Shown here piece by piece: positions 9,801 to 19,172 of a stretch of 64,000 bases of DNA; position 1 is the first letter of the stretch, and every line of letters starts with the position of its first letter. This DNA comes from Peribacillus sp. FSL H8-0477 (GTDB lineage: Bacteria; Bacillota; Bacilli; Bacillales; DSM-1321), in assembly GCF_038002765.1 (NCBI RefSeq), contig NZ_JBBODE010000002.1:1550001-1614000 (forward strand), given 5' to 3'. The position numbers were made by a program, and so were the translations under genes. The notes below the pieces were generated by a model. That model worked only from the letters and a program-made list of their open reading frames with translations, was not told the DNA's origin and did no database searches.

Positions 9801-9809
9801 TGGTATAAT
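9801..9809 (+). promoter_or_regulatory. Extended -10 promoter of mutSL
   Basis: TGGTATAAT: consensus -10 with the TGN extension, 47 bp before the mutS ATG. No good -35 is seen at the right distance, which is usual for extended -10 promoters. Confidence 0.55.
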
Positions 9810-9856
9810 AGTGGATACATAATAATGATAATTTAGTTTGGAAGGGTTTTGGGAAC

Positions 9857-12490
9857 ATGGCTGGATACACACCAATGATTCAACAATACTTAAAAATAAA
9901 GGCAGAGTACCAGGATGCCTTTTTATTTTTTCGTTTAGGCGATTTTTATGAAATGTTTTTTGATGATGCGATTTCAGCATCAAAGGAACTTGAAATAACC
10001 CTGACTGGGCGTGAAGGGGGAACGCAGGAAAAGATCCCTATGTGCGGAATCCCGTATCATGCTGCAGCAAATTATATAGATGTTTTGATTGAAAGAGGCT
10101 ACAAGGTAGCTATTTGTGAACAAGTTGAAGATGCGAAGGTTGCCAAAGGGATGGTTCGGCGGGAAGTAGTCCAGTTGATTACGCCTGGAACGAAAATGGA
10201 TGGAAAAGGGTTAGATGAAAAAGAAAACAACTACATTGCGACCGTTACGGATTTTCATAATCAGAGTTTTGGATTTGCTTATACAGACTTATCGACGGGT
10301 GAAAGCAGGACAACCGTTATTGAAGGACGATTTGATGATCTGTTTAATGAGCTTTCAACTATAGGAGCAAAAGAAGTTGTAATAGCCAGCGATTTTAATA
10401 GCGAATGGCAGAAGAATATGAAAGACCGTGGAATAGCCGTTTTATCATTTGAAGATCAAATTGAGGATAGAGAATCATCATTTGAGAAATTACTAACAAT
10501 CTTGAAGGATCATAAACACCGTGAAACAATCGCAAGGCTTTTGAATTACCTTTATCGGACGCAAAAACGGAGTTTAGACCATCTTCAACCGGTAGAGCCA
10601 TATGAAATCAATCATTATATGAAATTGGATTACTATTCAAAGCGTAATTTAGAGTTGACCGAAACGATTCGTTCGAAAGGGAAAAAAGGCTCACTTTTAT
10701 GGCTGTTGGATGAAACACAAACGGCGATGGGAGGCAGACTCCTTAAACAATGGATTGACCGTCCTTTAATCGCAAAAACGCAGATTGAAGGAAGACAGCA
10801 GCTGGTCGGCACGTTAATTGCTCATTATTTCGAACGGCAGGATATCCGTGATCGGTTAAAAGAAGTCTATGATTTAGAGAGATTGGCAGGAAGAGTTGCG
10901 TTCGGTAACGTCAATGGCAGGGATCTTAATCAGTTGAAACGTTCACTCGAGCAGGTTCCGTATATTAAACAAATTGTTTCAGCAATGGATAATGAAACAA
11001 TGAGCAAACTCACAGAACGACTGGATGCATGCGAAGAAGTAACAGATTTGCTTGAACAAGCGCTTGTCGACAATCCGCCGTTATCGATTAAAGAAGGCAA
11101 TATCATTCGTGATGGCTTTAATAAAGAACTTGATACGTACCGAGATGCAAGCCGTAACGGGAAGTCTTGGATGGCTGCACTCGAACGCAAGGAACGTGAA
11201 GCTTCCGGCATTAAGTCGTTAAAAATCGGCTATAATCGTGTATTTGGCTATTTCATAGAAGTTACACGGGCAAATCTCCATCTGCTTGAAGAAGGCAGAT
11301 ATGAGCGAAAACAAACGTTGTCGAATGCAGAACGGTTTATTACCCCTGAACTGAAAGAAAAGGAAGCCTTGATCCTCCAAGCTGAGGAAAAAAGCATCAG
11401 TTTAGAATATGACTTATTCTTGTCCGTCCGTGAACAAGTCAAAGAGTATATTCCAAGGCTTCAGGCCCTTGCACGTGCCGTTAGTGAGCTCGATGTCCTT
11501 CAGTGTTTTGCGACAATCAGTGAAGAGCGTCATTATGAAAAGCCTGTCTTTTCAGATGAACGGCGAATGATGATTACAGATGGGCGGCATCCAGTGGTCG
11601 AAAAGGTGCTGGATTCACAAGAGTATGTACCAAATGATTGTCAGATGAACCGTGAGCGTGAAATGTTGTTAATTACAGGTCCAAATATGTCAGGTAAAAG
11701 TACGTATATGAGGCAGGTTGCACTCATCGCTATTTTAGCTCAAATCGGTTGTTATGTGCCTGCTTCTGAAGCGGTTTTGCCTATTTTTGATAAAGTATTC
11801 ACCAGAATTGGTGCAGCAGATGATTTGATTTCTGGACAAAGTACCTTCATGGTTGAGATGTTAGAAGCGAAGAATGCGATTACCAATGCAACGGAGAATA
11901 GTCTAATATTATTTGATGAAATTGGCCGCGGGACCTCAACCTATGATGGAATGGCTCTAGCGCAAGCTATTATTGAATACATTCATAGTGAAATTGGCGC
12001 CAAAACGCTGTTCTCTACGCATTATCATGAACTGACTGTACTATCCGAGGGATTGCCGATGCTGGAAAATGTCCATGTAAGTGCGATTGAACAAAATGGA
12101 CATGTCGTCTTCCTTCATAAAATAAAAGAAGGCGCAGCAGATAAGAGCTACGGAATTCATGTGGCTAAGCTTGCTGAGCTGCCTGCCATGCTGATTGATC
12201 GGGCAACTGCGATTTTAACGGAACTGGAAAAGGGCGATGGAGGGAAACCTGTTTTAGCTGTTTCTTCTGTGAGTAAAAAAGCACCTGTTAAGCAAGAGGC
12301 TGTACTGACGGCTGCAGAAGAAGCGGCTCAGTTATCCTTCTTTGCCGAACCGAATGGAGTCAAACAAAGTGCTGCGAGTCCTAAAGAAAAAAAAGTGCTT
12401 GAAGAATTAAAAAGTATGGAAGTGCTTGATATGACACCGCTCGATGCAATCAATATCTTATATAAACTGCAAAAAAAATTAAAATCGTAA
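9857..12490 (+). CDS. mutS: DNA mismatch repair protein MutS
   Basis: 877-aa mismatch recognition ATPase. The Phe-x-Glu mismatch-reading motif lies in RLGDFYEMF (residues ~29-37). The core, clamp and C-terminal ATPase domains follow in order. Walker A is GPNMSGKST at about 607-615, Walker B is [13 protein letters not shown] and the ABC-type H-loop is STHYHELT. The N-terminus [15 protein letters not shown] is that of Bacillus MutS. mutL follows after 15 bp, as in most Firmicutes. Confidence 0.97.
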   Translation: MAGYTPMIQQYLKIKAEYQDAFLFFRLGDFYEMFFDDAISASKELEITLTGREGGTQEKIPMCGIPYHAAANYIDVLIERGYKVAICEQVEDAKVAKGMVRREVVQLITPGTKMDGKGLDEKENNYIATVTDFHNQSFGFAYTDLSTGESRTTVIEGRFDDLFNELSTIGAKEVVIASDFNSEWQKNMKDRGIAVLSFEDQIEDRESSFEKLLTILKDHKHRETIARLLNYLYRTQKRSLDHLQPVEPYEINHYMKLDYYSKRNLELTETIRSKGKKGSLLWLLDETQTAMGGRLLKQWIDRPLIAKTQIEGRQQLVGTLIAHYFERQDIRDRLKEVYDLERLAGRVAFGNVNGRDLNQLKRSLEQVPYIKQIVSAMDNETMSKLTERLDACEEVTDLLEQALVDNPPLSIKEGNIIRDGFNKELDTYRDASRNGKSWMAALERKEREASGIKSLKIGYNRVFGYFIEVTRANLHLLEEGRYERKQTLSNAERFITPELKEKEALILQAEEKSISLEYDLFLSVREQVKEYIPRLQALARAVSELDVLQCFATISEERHYEKPVFSDERRMMITDGRHPVVEKVLDSQEYVPNDCQMNREREMLLITGPNMSGKSTYMRQVALIAILAQIGCYVPASEAVLPIFDKVFTRIGAADDLISGQSTFMVEMLEAKNAITNATENSLILFDEIGRGTSTYDGMALAQAIIEYIHSEIGAKTLFSTHYHELTVLSEGLPMLENVHVSAIEQNGHVVFLHKIKEGAADKSYGIHVAKLAELPAMLIDRATAILTELEKGDGGKPVLAVSSVSKKAPVKQEAVLTAAEEAAQLSFFAEPNGVKQSAASPKEKKVLEELKSMEVLDMTPLDAINILYKLQKKLKS

Positions 12491-12505
12491 CGATGAGGTG
12501 ATCAT

Positions 12506-14410
12506 GTGGGGAAGATTGTTCAGCTGGATGAGTCTTTATCCAATAAAATTGCAGCCGGAGAAGTAGTCGAACGCCCTGCCTCAGTTGTAAAGGAATTGCT
12601 GGAGAATGCCATTGATGCAAACAGCACTATCATTGAAATTGAGATTGAAGAAGCAGGACTAAGCAAGATTCGAATTATTGATAATGGTGACGGGATTATG
12701 GATGACGATGTCAAACGAGCATTCCAACGGCATGCAACCAGTAAGATTAAGGACGAACATGATTTATTTAGAATACGAACGCTTGGCTTCCGCGGGGAAG
12801 CTCTGCCAAGTATTGCGTCTGTGTCTATTTTTGAGTTGAAAACAAGTACAGGTGACGGTCCAGGAACAAGGATTCTGCTTGAAGGCGGAGCGATTAAGGA
12901 ATATGAAGCTTCTTCAAGTCGAAAAGGGACAGATATTAGTGTATCGGGGTTATTTTACAATACTCCAGCGCGTCTAAAATATATGAAAACCATTCATACT
13001 GAACTCGGTAATATTAGTGATATCGTCAATAGATTAGCGCTTTCGCATCCCGAAGTATCATTTCGGTTAACGCATAATGAGAAGAAGTTACTTCATACCA
13101 ATGGAAACGGTGATGTCCGGCAGGTGTTGTCAGCTATTTATGGAATAAACATTGCACGGAAAATGATTCCAATAAACGGTGAAACGTTAGATTTTAAGAT
13201 ATCCGGCTATCTTGCCCTGCCAGAAATTACTCGAGCTTCGCGTAATTATATTTCAACGATGATAAACGGTCGCTTTATCAAAAATTATGCACTGGCTAAG
13301 GCTATTTCTGAAGGGTATCATACGTTGCTTCCAATCGGCAGGTTTCCAGTCGTACTGTTGTCAATTGAGATGGATCCGATTTTGGTTGATGTAAATGTAC
13401 ATCCGTCCAAGATGGAAGTCAGGCTCAGTAAAGAACAAGAACTAGGATTATTAATTACCCAAACGATTAAAGAAGCTTTTAAAGAGCGTGTCCTGATTCC
13501 AGCAGGCTTTGCACCTGTAAAAAAAGAACAGCCTGTCTCGGAACAAACCGCATTTGATTTAGATCATGTTGTAAAAACGGGTAAAGATATTCTTGCCAAG
13601 GGGCAGCAACAAGCTGCACTTATTCGGGAAACGATTGAAAAAGAACAGCAGCTTATCAATCAAGAAGTACTTCCACAAAGCACGAATCAAGCATTTGTTA
13701 TGCCAGACGAGAATGAAGATCCTTTTTCAACAGATGTGGATTTCCTGAATGACAATGCTGCACAAGAGGATGTTTTCGAAGAAGAAGGGCAGCAACCGGC
13801 TTATCAACAGGTAGAAAAGAATGCTCCAAGAGTACCGCCGCTTTATCCAATTGGACAAATGCACGGAACGTATATATTTGCTCAAAATGAAAATGGCTTA
13901 TACCTCATTGATCAGCACGCTGCACAAGAACGAATAAAATATGAATATTTTTCCGAAAAAGTAGGCAGAGTTGAAAATGAATTGCAGGAAATGCTTGTTC
14001 CGATGACCTTTGAATTTTCCTCTGACGAATGCATGCGCATTGAAGAGCATAAAGAAGAACTTGAAAAGGTAGGCGTCTTCCTAGAAGAATTCGGGCACAA
14101 TGCCTTCATTGTACGTGCCCATCCACAATGGTTTCCGACCGGAATTGAACAGGAAATTATCGAAGATATGATTGAACAACTGCTGACCATGAAGAAGGTC
14201 GATGTAAAAAAACTTCGTGAAGAAGCGGCTATTATGATGAGCTGTAAAGCATCAATCAAAGCCAACCGCCACCTGCGAAATGATGAAATTCAAGCCCTGC
14301 TTGATGAACTAAGACGCACCACCGACCCCTTCACGTGTCCGCATGGTCGTCCAATCATCATTCACTATTCGATTTACGATATGGAGAAAATGTTCAAACG
14401 AGTGATGTAA
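12506..14410 (+). CDS. mutL: DNA mismatch repair endonuclease MutL
   Basis: 634-aa GHKL ATPase and nicking endonuclease acting after MutS. The ATP-binding motifs are [15 protein letters not shown] and [14 protein letters not shown]. The C-terminal dimerisation domain carries the endonuclease metal motif [12 protein letters not shown] (about residue 468) plus [13 protein letters not shown] and CPHGRPIII, so it is the methyl-independent nicking type. The start is GTG 12506 behind gaggtg; the nearby ATG at 12504 is out of frame. Confidence 0.96.
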   Translation: MGKIVQLDESLSNKIAAGEVVERPASVVKELLENAIDANSTIIEIEIEEAGLSKIRIIDNGDGIMDDDVKRAFQRHATSKIKDEHDLFRIRTLGFRGEALPSIASVSIFELKTSTGDGPGTRILLEGGAIKEYEASSSRKGTDISVSGLFYNTPARLKYMKTIHTELGNISDIVNRLALSHPEVSFRLTHNEKKLLHTNGNGDVRQVLSAIYGINIARKMIPINGETLDFKISGYLALPEITRASRNYISTMINGRFIKNYALAKAISEGYHTLLPIGRFPVVLLSIEMDPILVDVNVHPSKMEVRLSKEQELGLLITQTIKEAFKERVLIPAGFAPVKKEQPVSEQTAFDLDHVVKTGKDILAKGQQQAALIRETIEKEQQLINQEVLPQSTNQAFVMPDENEDPFSTDVDFLNDNAAQEDVFEEEGQQPAYQQVEKNAPRVPPLYPIGQMHGTYIFAQNENGLYLIDQHAAQERIKYEYFSEKVGRVENELQEMLVPMTFEFSSDECMRIEEHKEELEKVGVFLEEFGHNAFIVRAHPQWFPTGIEQEIIEDMIEQLLTMKKVDVKKLREEAAIMMSCKASIKANRHLRNDEIQALLDELRRTTDPFTCPHGRPIIIHYSIYDMEKMFKRVM

Positions 14411-14435
14411 ATAAAATACTCCATTCATACCTCTG

Positions 14436-14481
14436 TACCCTACAGCGTTAGACACTTGTCTACCTGTAGGGTATTTTTTTG
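14436..14481 (+). terminator. Terminator of mutSL
   Basis: 10-bp stem taccctacag / ctgtagggta, with an 18-nt loop that can itself pair (tagaca / tgtcta), followed by seven T. Confidence 0.88.
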
Positions 14482-14667
14482 ACTGAAAGCCTTAAGGACA
14501 GAATATCTTCCTATCTTTATATACAAAAGTTTTTCTTCTGATTTTACCATCTAAGAGGCTATAGCTTATTCTTTTTTTCTTTACTTGAATAGATTATAGT
14601 CAGGACAATATTTGTTTATCATTTCCGATATGCAGGATTGTTCAAAAATGATAAAGGAGAAATCGAT

Positions 14668-15603
14668 TTGTCGCAACCAAATATACCTAATATTTCGCCT
14701 GCTATCACCCTTACTAGGGACGACGCTATTAACTTGCTCTTAGCATCCATTGCGATGGAAGAATTAGGCCTCGCCCATATCATTAATGCAGAAGGAGAAA
14801 AAATCCAATATGCACTAGGTACCATACCTGGCTTAACTCCTGCATCTACATTAGCGAATATATTAGAAGTAAATGAAAGCGTGCAAGATACCCTCAGTCT
14901 GGCCGTGAAAAAGGAAATGTTATTAAACAGTAAATTAAAACAAGTGACTCAAATCTCCTCTTCTACAGGAGCAACGGGTATAACCGGACCCACAGGGCCT
15001 ACAGGAGCGACGGGTTCAACCGGACCCACAGGGCCTACAGGAGCGACAGGCATAACAGGACCCACAGGACCTACAGGAGCTGGACCTACAGGAGCAACCG
15101 GTGGTGGTGATTTCATTGAAACGCTGAAGATAGGGGATATTGATAATTTAATTCCTTTTAACGCTGGTAGTGGAAACAACCAAGCCATAGGGGCCTTAGC
15201 TTTTAATGGCCAACAAACAACCATAAGTAGACTGGCTGCTTACGTTACTCAAATAGGCGTTGGTTCAGGTGTTTTTCAAATGGCTGTTCTAGAACCAGAC
15301 AGTCCGACACAAGCTACAGTAATTGCGGTGACTACTGTTGCAAACGCTATAACAGCAGGTCTATTCATCTTACCTCTAACTGCACCTGTTACGCTTTCCG
15401 GGGATAAAGTTTATTATCTTGCTGTATACAATCAAGTGAATGGTTCAACTATAGGTGGTCGAATTACAGGGACATTAACAGTAGTGGAGGCTTCCCCCAT
15501 CAACTTTAGATCACAAAACCTTCCGGAATTAGCAATTGGTCAGACTATAAATACAAGTGATGTGAGTTTACTTTCATCGCCTTACGTTGCAGGGTTGGCC
15601 TAG
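14668..15603 (+). CDS. Collagen-like repeat exosporium-type protein
   Basis: 311-aa spore surface protein candidate. The start is TTG 14668 ([11 protein letters not shown]), with aaaggag 9 nt upstream. Residues ~1-95 match the helical preface domain found before collagen-like tracts in Bacillus cereus-group and related exosporium proteins ([21 protein letters not shown]). A Gly-X-Thr tract of about 16 triplets follows ([12 protein letters not shown]), with one register break at GAGPTG. The C-terminal ~160 residues are a globular beta-rich domain of unknown identity. Thr in the third position suggests O-glycosylation, as in BclA (inference). No sigma-K promoter was recognised. Confidence 0.75.
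   Translation: MSQPNIPNISPAITLTRDDAINLLLASIAMEELGLAHIINAEGEKIQYALGTIPGLTPASTLANILEVNESVQDTLSLAVKKEMLLNSKLKQVTQISSSTGATGITGPTGPTGATGSTGPTGPTGATGITGPTGPTGAGPTGATGGGDFIETLKIGDIDNLIPFNAGSGNNQAIGALAFNGQQTTISRLAAYVTQIGVGSGVFQMAVLEPDSPTQATVIAVTTVANAITAGLFILPLTAPVTLSGDKVYYLAVYNQVNGSTIGGRITGTLTVVEASPINFRSQNLPELAIGQTINTSDVSLLSSPYVAGLA
14968..15075 (+). repeat. Three 36-bp tandem repeats in the collagen tract
   Basis: Units at 14968-15003, 15004-15039 and 15040-15075, each beginning ggagc and encoding four G-X-T triplets. The first two differ at only a few bases, a sign of recent duplication and a likely site of length variation between strains. Confidence 0.85.
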
Positions 15604-15855
15604 AGAATAGTTTGCTATGCTCATTTTATTTGAATTTGATTACCATTAAGAGAGGCACCTCTTCTGTGTGGATAGGTTGATGTCTTCCAATCAACTATAC
15701 CAAACGATGAGATGCTTTTTTTATGCTTATTTTGTTAATAACAATCAATCGTTTGTTTAAGACAAGATTACTTAAAGAGGTCAAATGAGGAGCCGTTTGC
15801 TTTGATACAAAGAAGGGTACATCTCAAATATTAGTAAATTTTAGGAGTGTTGTAG

Positions 15856-16578
15856 ATGGAGATCAAAAGTGGCTCTGGACAAGTAATTACTTCACTGAAT
15901 GATTGGTTTAGGCATTCTCCACCGGCTGCAGGTGAGCGGCACTGGAAGGAGGGAAGAAGCGCGAAAGAATTGGCGAAATACTGGATGAAAAATGGGGAAT
16001 TAATCGTTGTTCCTAATGAACTGCAGTCTCTATTTAACAGCAATCCCGTAACCAGTGAGTTGTTGGTTGAATCGGTTATTCCTGAATGTACAACAAAGTT
16101 AGATAATTTTGGAAAAGGAAGAATGCACGATTTATTATTGATTGGGAAAAAGGATGAATGTTCAATTGTTATCTCTATAGAGGCCAAGGCTGATGAAACC
16201 TTTGGGCCTACGATAGCCGAACGCCACAGAAATAATTCAGTAAATTCTAAAATTGACGAGCGTATAAACCTTCTTTCGAAACAATTATTTTTGGATGTGA
16301 ATATTGAATCATTAAGGTACCAGCTGCTGCACGGAATAGCTGGTACCCTGCTTGAGGCAAAGAAGCAAAAAGCAGATTTTGCTGTGTTTGTTGTTCAGGA
16401 GTTTACTACCCCACTTACAAATCCAAAAAAACAGCAAAAAAATTCAGCTGATTTGAACCTGTTTATCAGCACACTAGTTAATGAGCCTGTAAATTTAAAG
16501 GAGGGATTCGGGTGCCGGTGGGAAATGAAGAAGCCAATGAACCGTCACTGTTTTTTGGAAAAATTAGAACCGAAGTGA
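15856..16578 (+). CDS. DUF6946-like protein with PD-(D/E)XK nuclease-like signature
   Basis: 240-aa soluble protein. I believe it belongs to DUF6946; no function is established. Residues ~92-115 read HDLLLIGKKD...ISIEAKADE, i.e. an Asp followed by a hydrophobic strand with ExK, as in PD-(D/E)XK nuclease-fold proteins; a Tyr/His-rich helix (RYQLLHGIAGTLLEAK) follows. The start is the ATG behind aggagtg. The next gene begins 37 bp downstream, so the two may be co-transcribed. It could be a stand-alone nuclease or defence-type protein, but no methylase or helicase partner is present. Confidence 0.5.
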   Translation: MEIKSGSGQVITSLNDWFRHSPPAAGERHWKEGRSAKELAKYWMKNGELIVVPNELQSLFNSNPVTSELLVESVIPECTTKLDNFGKGRMHDLLLIGKKDECSIVISIEAKADETFGPTIAERHRNNSVNSKIDERINLLSKQLFLDVNIESLRYQLLHGIAGTLLEAKKQKADFAVFVVQEFTTPLTNPKKQQKNSADLNLFISTLVNEPVNLKEGFGCRWEMKKPMNRHCFLEKLEPK

Positions 16579-16615
16579 AGTAGATAAAAAGACTAAAATA
16601 TTGGGAGGGTGATTT

Positions 16616-17170
16616 TTGGACTATTTGATTATGAGTATCATTTTAGTCATCTGCTTTTATTATCTATTTCTACGAAGCAATGTTAGGAAGGAATGGGGGA
16701 AACTTTCTCCATCTTCTTCGATTTTACCCTACCTTTGTTTTGGAGGGACAGTTGCTTATTTTGGAGCACAAATTTTTGAGTTGGAATGGCTATATGGGAT
16801 TACTCTATATTCGGTAATTGGAGTTTTAGTAAGTGAACGGCAGCTAAATATAGCTAAAAAGATCGTTTTAGGCGTTTTTATTCTTTTTCTACTATCTGTT
16901 TTTCGTGTGCCAACAGATGATTCGTTTAAGGAGTATATCAGCAGTAAAGATAGCTACCAATGCATACGTGATTACGAATGTGTAAAAATAACATCTAAGA
17001 AAACACCTGATGGTCGGCAAGAAACAGTAGTGGAAATTCTTAAGATTAAGGGGCGCTTTTTTGAATGGAAGCTGTTTTATGCTATAGGCTCCCTGACACT
17101 TGAGAATGATAAAGGAGAAGAAGAGACATTGAGAGGATTTAATATTGCTGGATTTTGGTATGATCGATAG
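16616..17170 (+). CDS. Small multi-pass membrane protein of unknown function
   Basis: 184 aa, starting at TTG 16616 with gggaggg 5-6 nt upstream. Three to four hydrophobic segments occupy residues ~3-17, 37-52, 57-72 and 82-100, followed by a soluble C-terminal region of about 80 residues with charged beta-strand-like sequence. No family is recognised. It follows the DUF6946 gene and is closed by a strong terminator. Confidence 0.6.
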   Translation: MDYLIMSIILVICFYYLFLRSNVRKEWGKLSPSSSILPYLCFGGTVAYFGAQIFELEWLYGITLYSVIGVLVSERQLNIAKKIVLGVFILFLLSVFRVPTDDSFKEYISSKDSYQCIRDYECVKITSKKTPDGRQETVVEILKIKGRFFEWKLFYAIGSLTLENDKGEEETLRGFNIAGFWYDR

Positions 17171-17200
17171 ACCAAACATGCCCCAGTGAGTAGGAGAAAA

Positions 17201-17229
17201 AGAAGCCGAGATACTCGGCTTCTTTTTTG
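17201..17229 (+). terminator. Terminator after the membrane protein gene
   Basis: 9-bp stem agaagccga / tcggcttct with a 5-nt loop, followed by tttttt. Confidence 0.88.
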
Positions 17230-17337
17230 CTCTCTTATGGGAGATAAAGCAGAATATTGTAAAATTATAGTATAATATAGTTATATTTACTAATTTTAAT
17301 TATTGGTTATTTATTAGGAAAAGGGGTTGTGGTTTGT

Positions 17338-18162
17338 TTGAATCATTATATTTGTGAGACTTGTGGGGTTCAGTATGAATGCTCTAATGAAGTACCTGAA
17401 GAATGTATGATTTGCGGGGAGGAAAGACAGTATATTAGTTCGAAAGGCCAGACTTGGACAACCTTGGATAAGATGATCGAAGAGGGTGCATATAAGAATA
17501 CAATTCTTGTGGAAGAAGAACACTTATATAGCATAAACACTCATCCAGGTTTTGGAATTGGACAAACGGCTTATCTGATAAAAGAGAAGCAGTTTAATTT
17601 ATTGTGGGATTGTATAACCTATCTTGACCAAACGACGATAAGACATATTGAAGATTTAGGTGGAATTGATGCGATAGCTTTATCTCATCCTCATTATTAT
17701 TCTAGTCAAGTAGAGTGGGCTGAAGCTTTTAACAGCCCCATTTATATTCATGAAGATGATAGAGAATGGGTGACGAGACCCAGTGAACATATCATTTTTT
17801 GGTCTGGTGAGTCATTTGAATTGCAAGAGGGTATCATCCTGCAGCGAATAGGAGGTCATTTTAAGGGAGGTACAATTTTGGAATGGAAAAATGGAAATAG
17901 TCAGAAGGGAGTTTTATTAACAGGGGATATTATTCGAGTTGTAGCTGACCGGGAATGGGTAAGTTTTATGTACAGTTATCCGAATTTTATTCCCCTTCCA
18001 AGTAATAATGTAGAAAGGATTTCACGCAGAATAAGAGAATGCAAATTTGATAAATTATATGACGCATTCAATCGTGTGATTAAAGAAGAGGCCAAGCATA
18101 GAGTACAAAAGTCGGCATCACGATATATAGAAGCAGTAAACGGAACGTTATTTACGACATAA
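17338..18162 (+). CDS. Zinc-ribbon N-terminus plus MBL-fold hydrolase-like protein
   Basis: 274 aa. The first 35 residues carry two CxxC knuckles (CETCG, CMICG) of rubredoxin or zinc-ribbon type. Residues ~45-230 resemble a metallo-beta-lactamase fold. The canonical HxHxDH motif is altered: LSHPHYYSSQVEW keeps two His but lacks the Asp-His pair. Further candidates are IHEDDREW, GGHFKGG and LTGDII. TTG 17338 is preferred over GTG 17329, which is only 2 nt from the Shine-Dalgarno. The altered motif implies modified metal binding or a non-hydrolase role. Function unknown. Confidence 0.6.
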   Translation: MNHYICETCGVQYECSNEVPEECMICGEERQYISSKGQTWTTLDKMIEEGAYKNTILVEEEHLYSINTHPGFGIGQTAYLIKEKQFNLLWDCITYLDQTTIRHIEDLGGIDAIALSHPHYYSSQVEWAEAFNSPIYIHEDDREWVTRPSEHIIFWSGESFELQEGIILQRIGGHFKGGTILEWKNGNSQKGVLLTGDIIRVVADREWVSFMYSYPNFIPLPSNNVERISRRIRECKFDKLYDAFNRVIKEEAKHRVQKSASRYIEAVNGTLFTT

Positions 18163-18195
18163 ATGGAGAAAACAGCAGTGATTAAATCCTGAATA

Positions 18196-18204
18196 TGGTA
18201 TACT
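18196..18204 (+). promoter_or_regulatory. Extended -10 promoter of the riboswitch operon
   Basis: TGGTATACT, an extended -10, lies about 30 bp before the conserved 5' part of the cobalamin riboswitch. Confidence 0.5.
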
Positions 18205-18229
18205 AACTGTAAATGAATAAACTCGCAGA

Positions 18230-18422
18230 AAAAGGGTGCTGAATAGTTCAGCGCAATAGGGAATTCGGTGTAAATCCGAAGCTGTTTCCGCAACTGTAAG
18301 TGCTAATGAAATAAGAGAAAACCACTGTTTTTCTAATGAATGAGGACGAAACTGCTGTTCATTAGAGATAAATGGGAAGGTTCTTAGAGTAAAATGATGC
18401 ACAAGCCAGGAGACCTGCCCTT
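18230..18422 (+). ncRNA. Cobalamin riboswitch (B12 aptamer)
   Basis: Contains the conserved core of the cobalamin aptamer: gggaattcggtg, aatccgaagctg, ttccgcaactgtaa, and near the 3' end the B12 box gccaggagacctgcc (18405-18419). Between them is a long peripheral region with its own hairpin (ctaatgaa repeats around 18303-18366). It lies ~185 bp before a PduO-like gene and a BtuF-like gene, as expected for a vitamin B12 control element. Confidence 0.92.
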
Positions 18423-18451
18423 TTTTGATCGTATTTTGCTCTTCGGAAGTT

Positions 18452-18484
18452 AGGAGGATTGTATGGCGTATACCTCCTTTTTTG
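18452..18484 (+). terminator. First terminator after the B12 aptamer
   Basis: aggagg / cctcct stem with an inner gtat / atac pairing, then T6. It starts 33 nt after the B12 box and is the likely expression platform of the riboswitch. Confidence 0.75.
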
Positions 18485-18506
18485 CGTGTTTAAAATAGGA
18501 AGTTAT

Positions 18507-18536
18507 GCCGGCCAATATCCTTTGGCCGGCTTTTCG
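18507..18536 (+). terminator. Second terminator after the B12 aptamer
   Basis: 8-bp GC-rich stem gccggcca / tggccggc with an 8-nt loop, followed by tttt. It is in series with the first terminator and still upstream of the first gene. Confidence 0.75.
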
Positions 18537-18604
18537 TTGTGGCTTTTTAGCTAAAAATACAGCGGTTTATTCATTACTTTTACCTATTAAGGAGGGTACT
18601 CATT

Positions 18605-19132
18605 TTGACTAAGAAAGATTTTCGTTTTATGTGCTATCCATACATGCGTGAGTCAATTTCCACTGTGGATTTTGAAATTAGGACGGATTCACTGACTACA
18701 CGTATTGGTTTAGCGGCTTCATTAACAAAAGACATATCTGTTATATACAATGATCTATTGTACTTATGTGATATGGGGTATAACTTAAATGGCTCAGTAC
18801 GCGGACGCATTGGTATTACCCAGGAGGACTTGAATCGCTTAAGTACGATGTACGATTTTTATCGCGAACAAGTCAAGGAATCCATTGAAACCTTTGTGCT
18901 TCCACAAGGAACAACAGCGGCTTGCGTCCTGCATACTTGCCGCAGTGAGGCAAAGAAATCAGTTCGTGCGCTCCATAAAGTCAGCACAGAACAAAAAATT
19001 CCTAGGATTCTTTTTGATTACACCCACTTGCTTGCCAATGTTTTCTTTGTTATGGCTGTCTATGTTAATAAATTGCATGGTGTAGAAGAAATCCCTCATA
19101 TCAGTATTTGCTATGACGTTACACCTATGTAG
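18605..19132 (+). CDS. PduO-like (ATP:corrinoid adenosyltransferase-like) protein
   Basis: 175 aa. The C-terminal half matches the PduO-type helical bundle (FVLPQGTTAACVLHTCRSEAKKSVRAL, shown here as the pattern LPxGTxAAxxLHxxRxxxxxxxR, then ANVFFVMAVYVN). The N-terminal half lacks the TGxGDxGxT ATP-binding loop of active PduO enzymes. It may therefore bind corrinoid or act as a chaperone or delivery protein. The start is TTG 18605 with ggaggg upstream. Control by a cobalamin riboswitch and the adjacent BtuF-like gene tie it to B12 metabolism. Confidence 0.65.
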   Translation: MTKKDFRFMCYPYMRESISTVDFEIRTDSLTTRIGLAASLTKDISVIYNDLLYLCDMGYNLNGSVRGRIGITQEDLNRLSTMYDFYREQVKESIETFVLPQGTTAACVLHTCRSEAKKSVRALHKVSTEQKIPRILFDYTHLLANVFFVMAVYVNKLHGVEEIPHISICYDVTPM

Positions 19133-19172
19133 ATGTTCCAGAGAAATAGTAACTTTAGAAAAGTGGGGAAAA

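Noticed and set aside
14968..15075. 36-bp repeats as a CRISPR array
   Set aside because: Units are directly adjacent with no spacers and encode G-X-T triplets.
14949..15224. Val-Gly-Pro repeat protein on the minus strand
   Set aside because: Mirror image of the collagen-like GxT repeats; the plus-strand frame has the proper start, length and domain.
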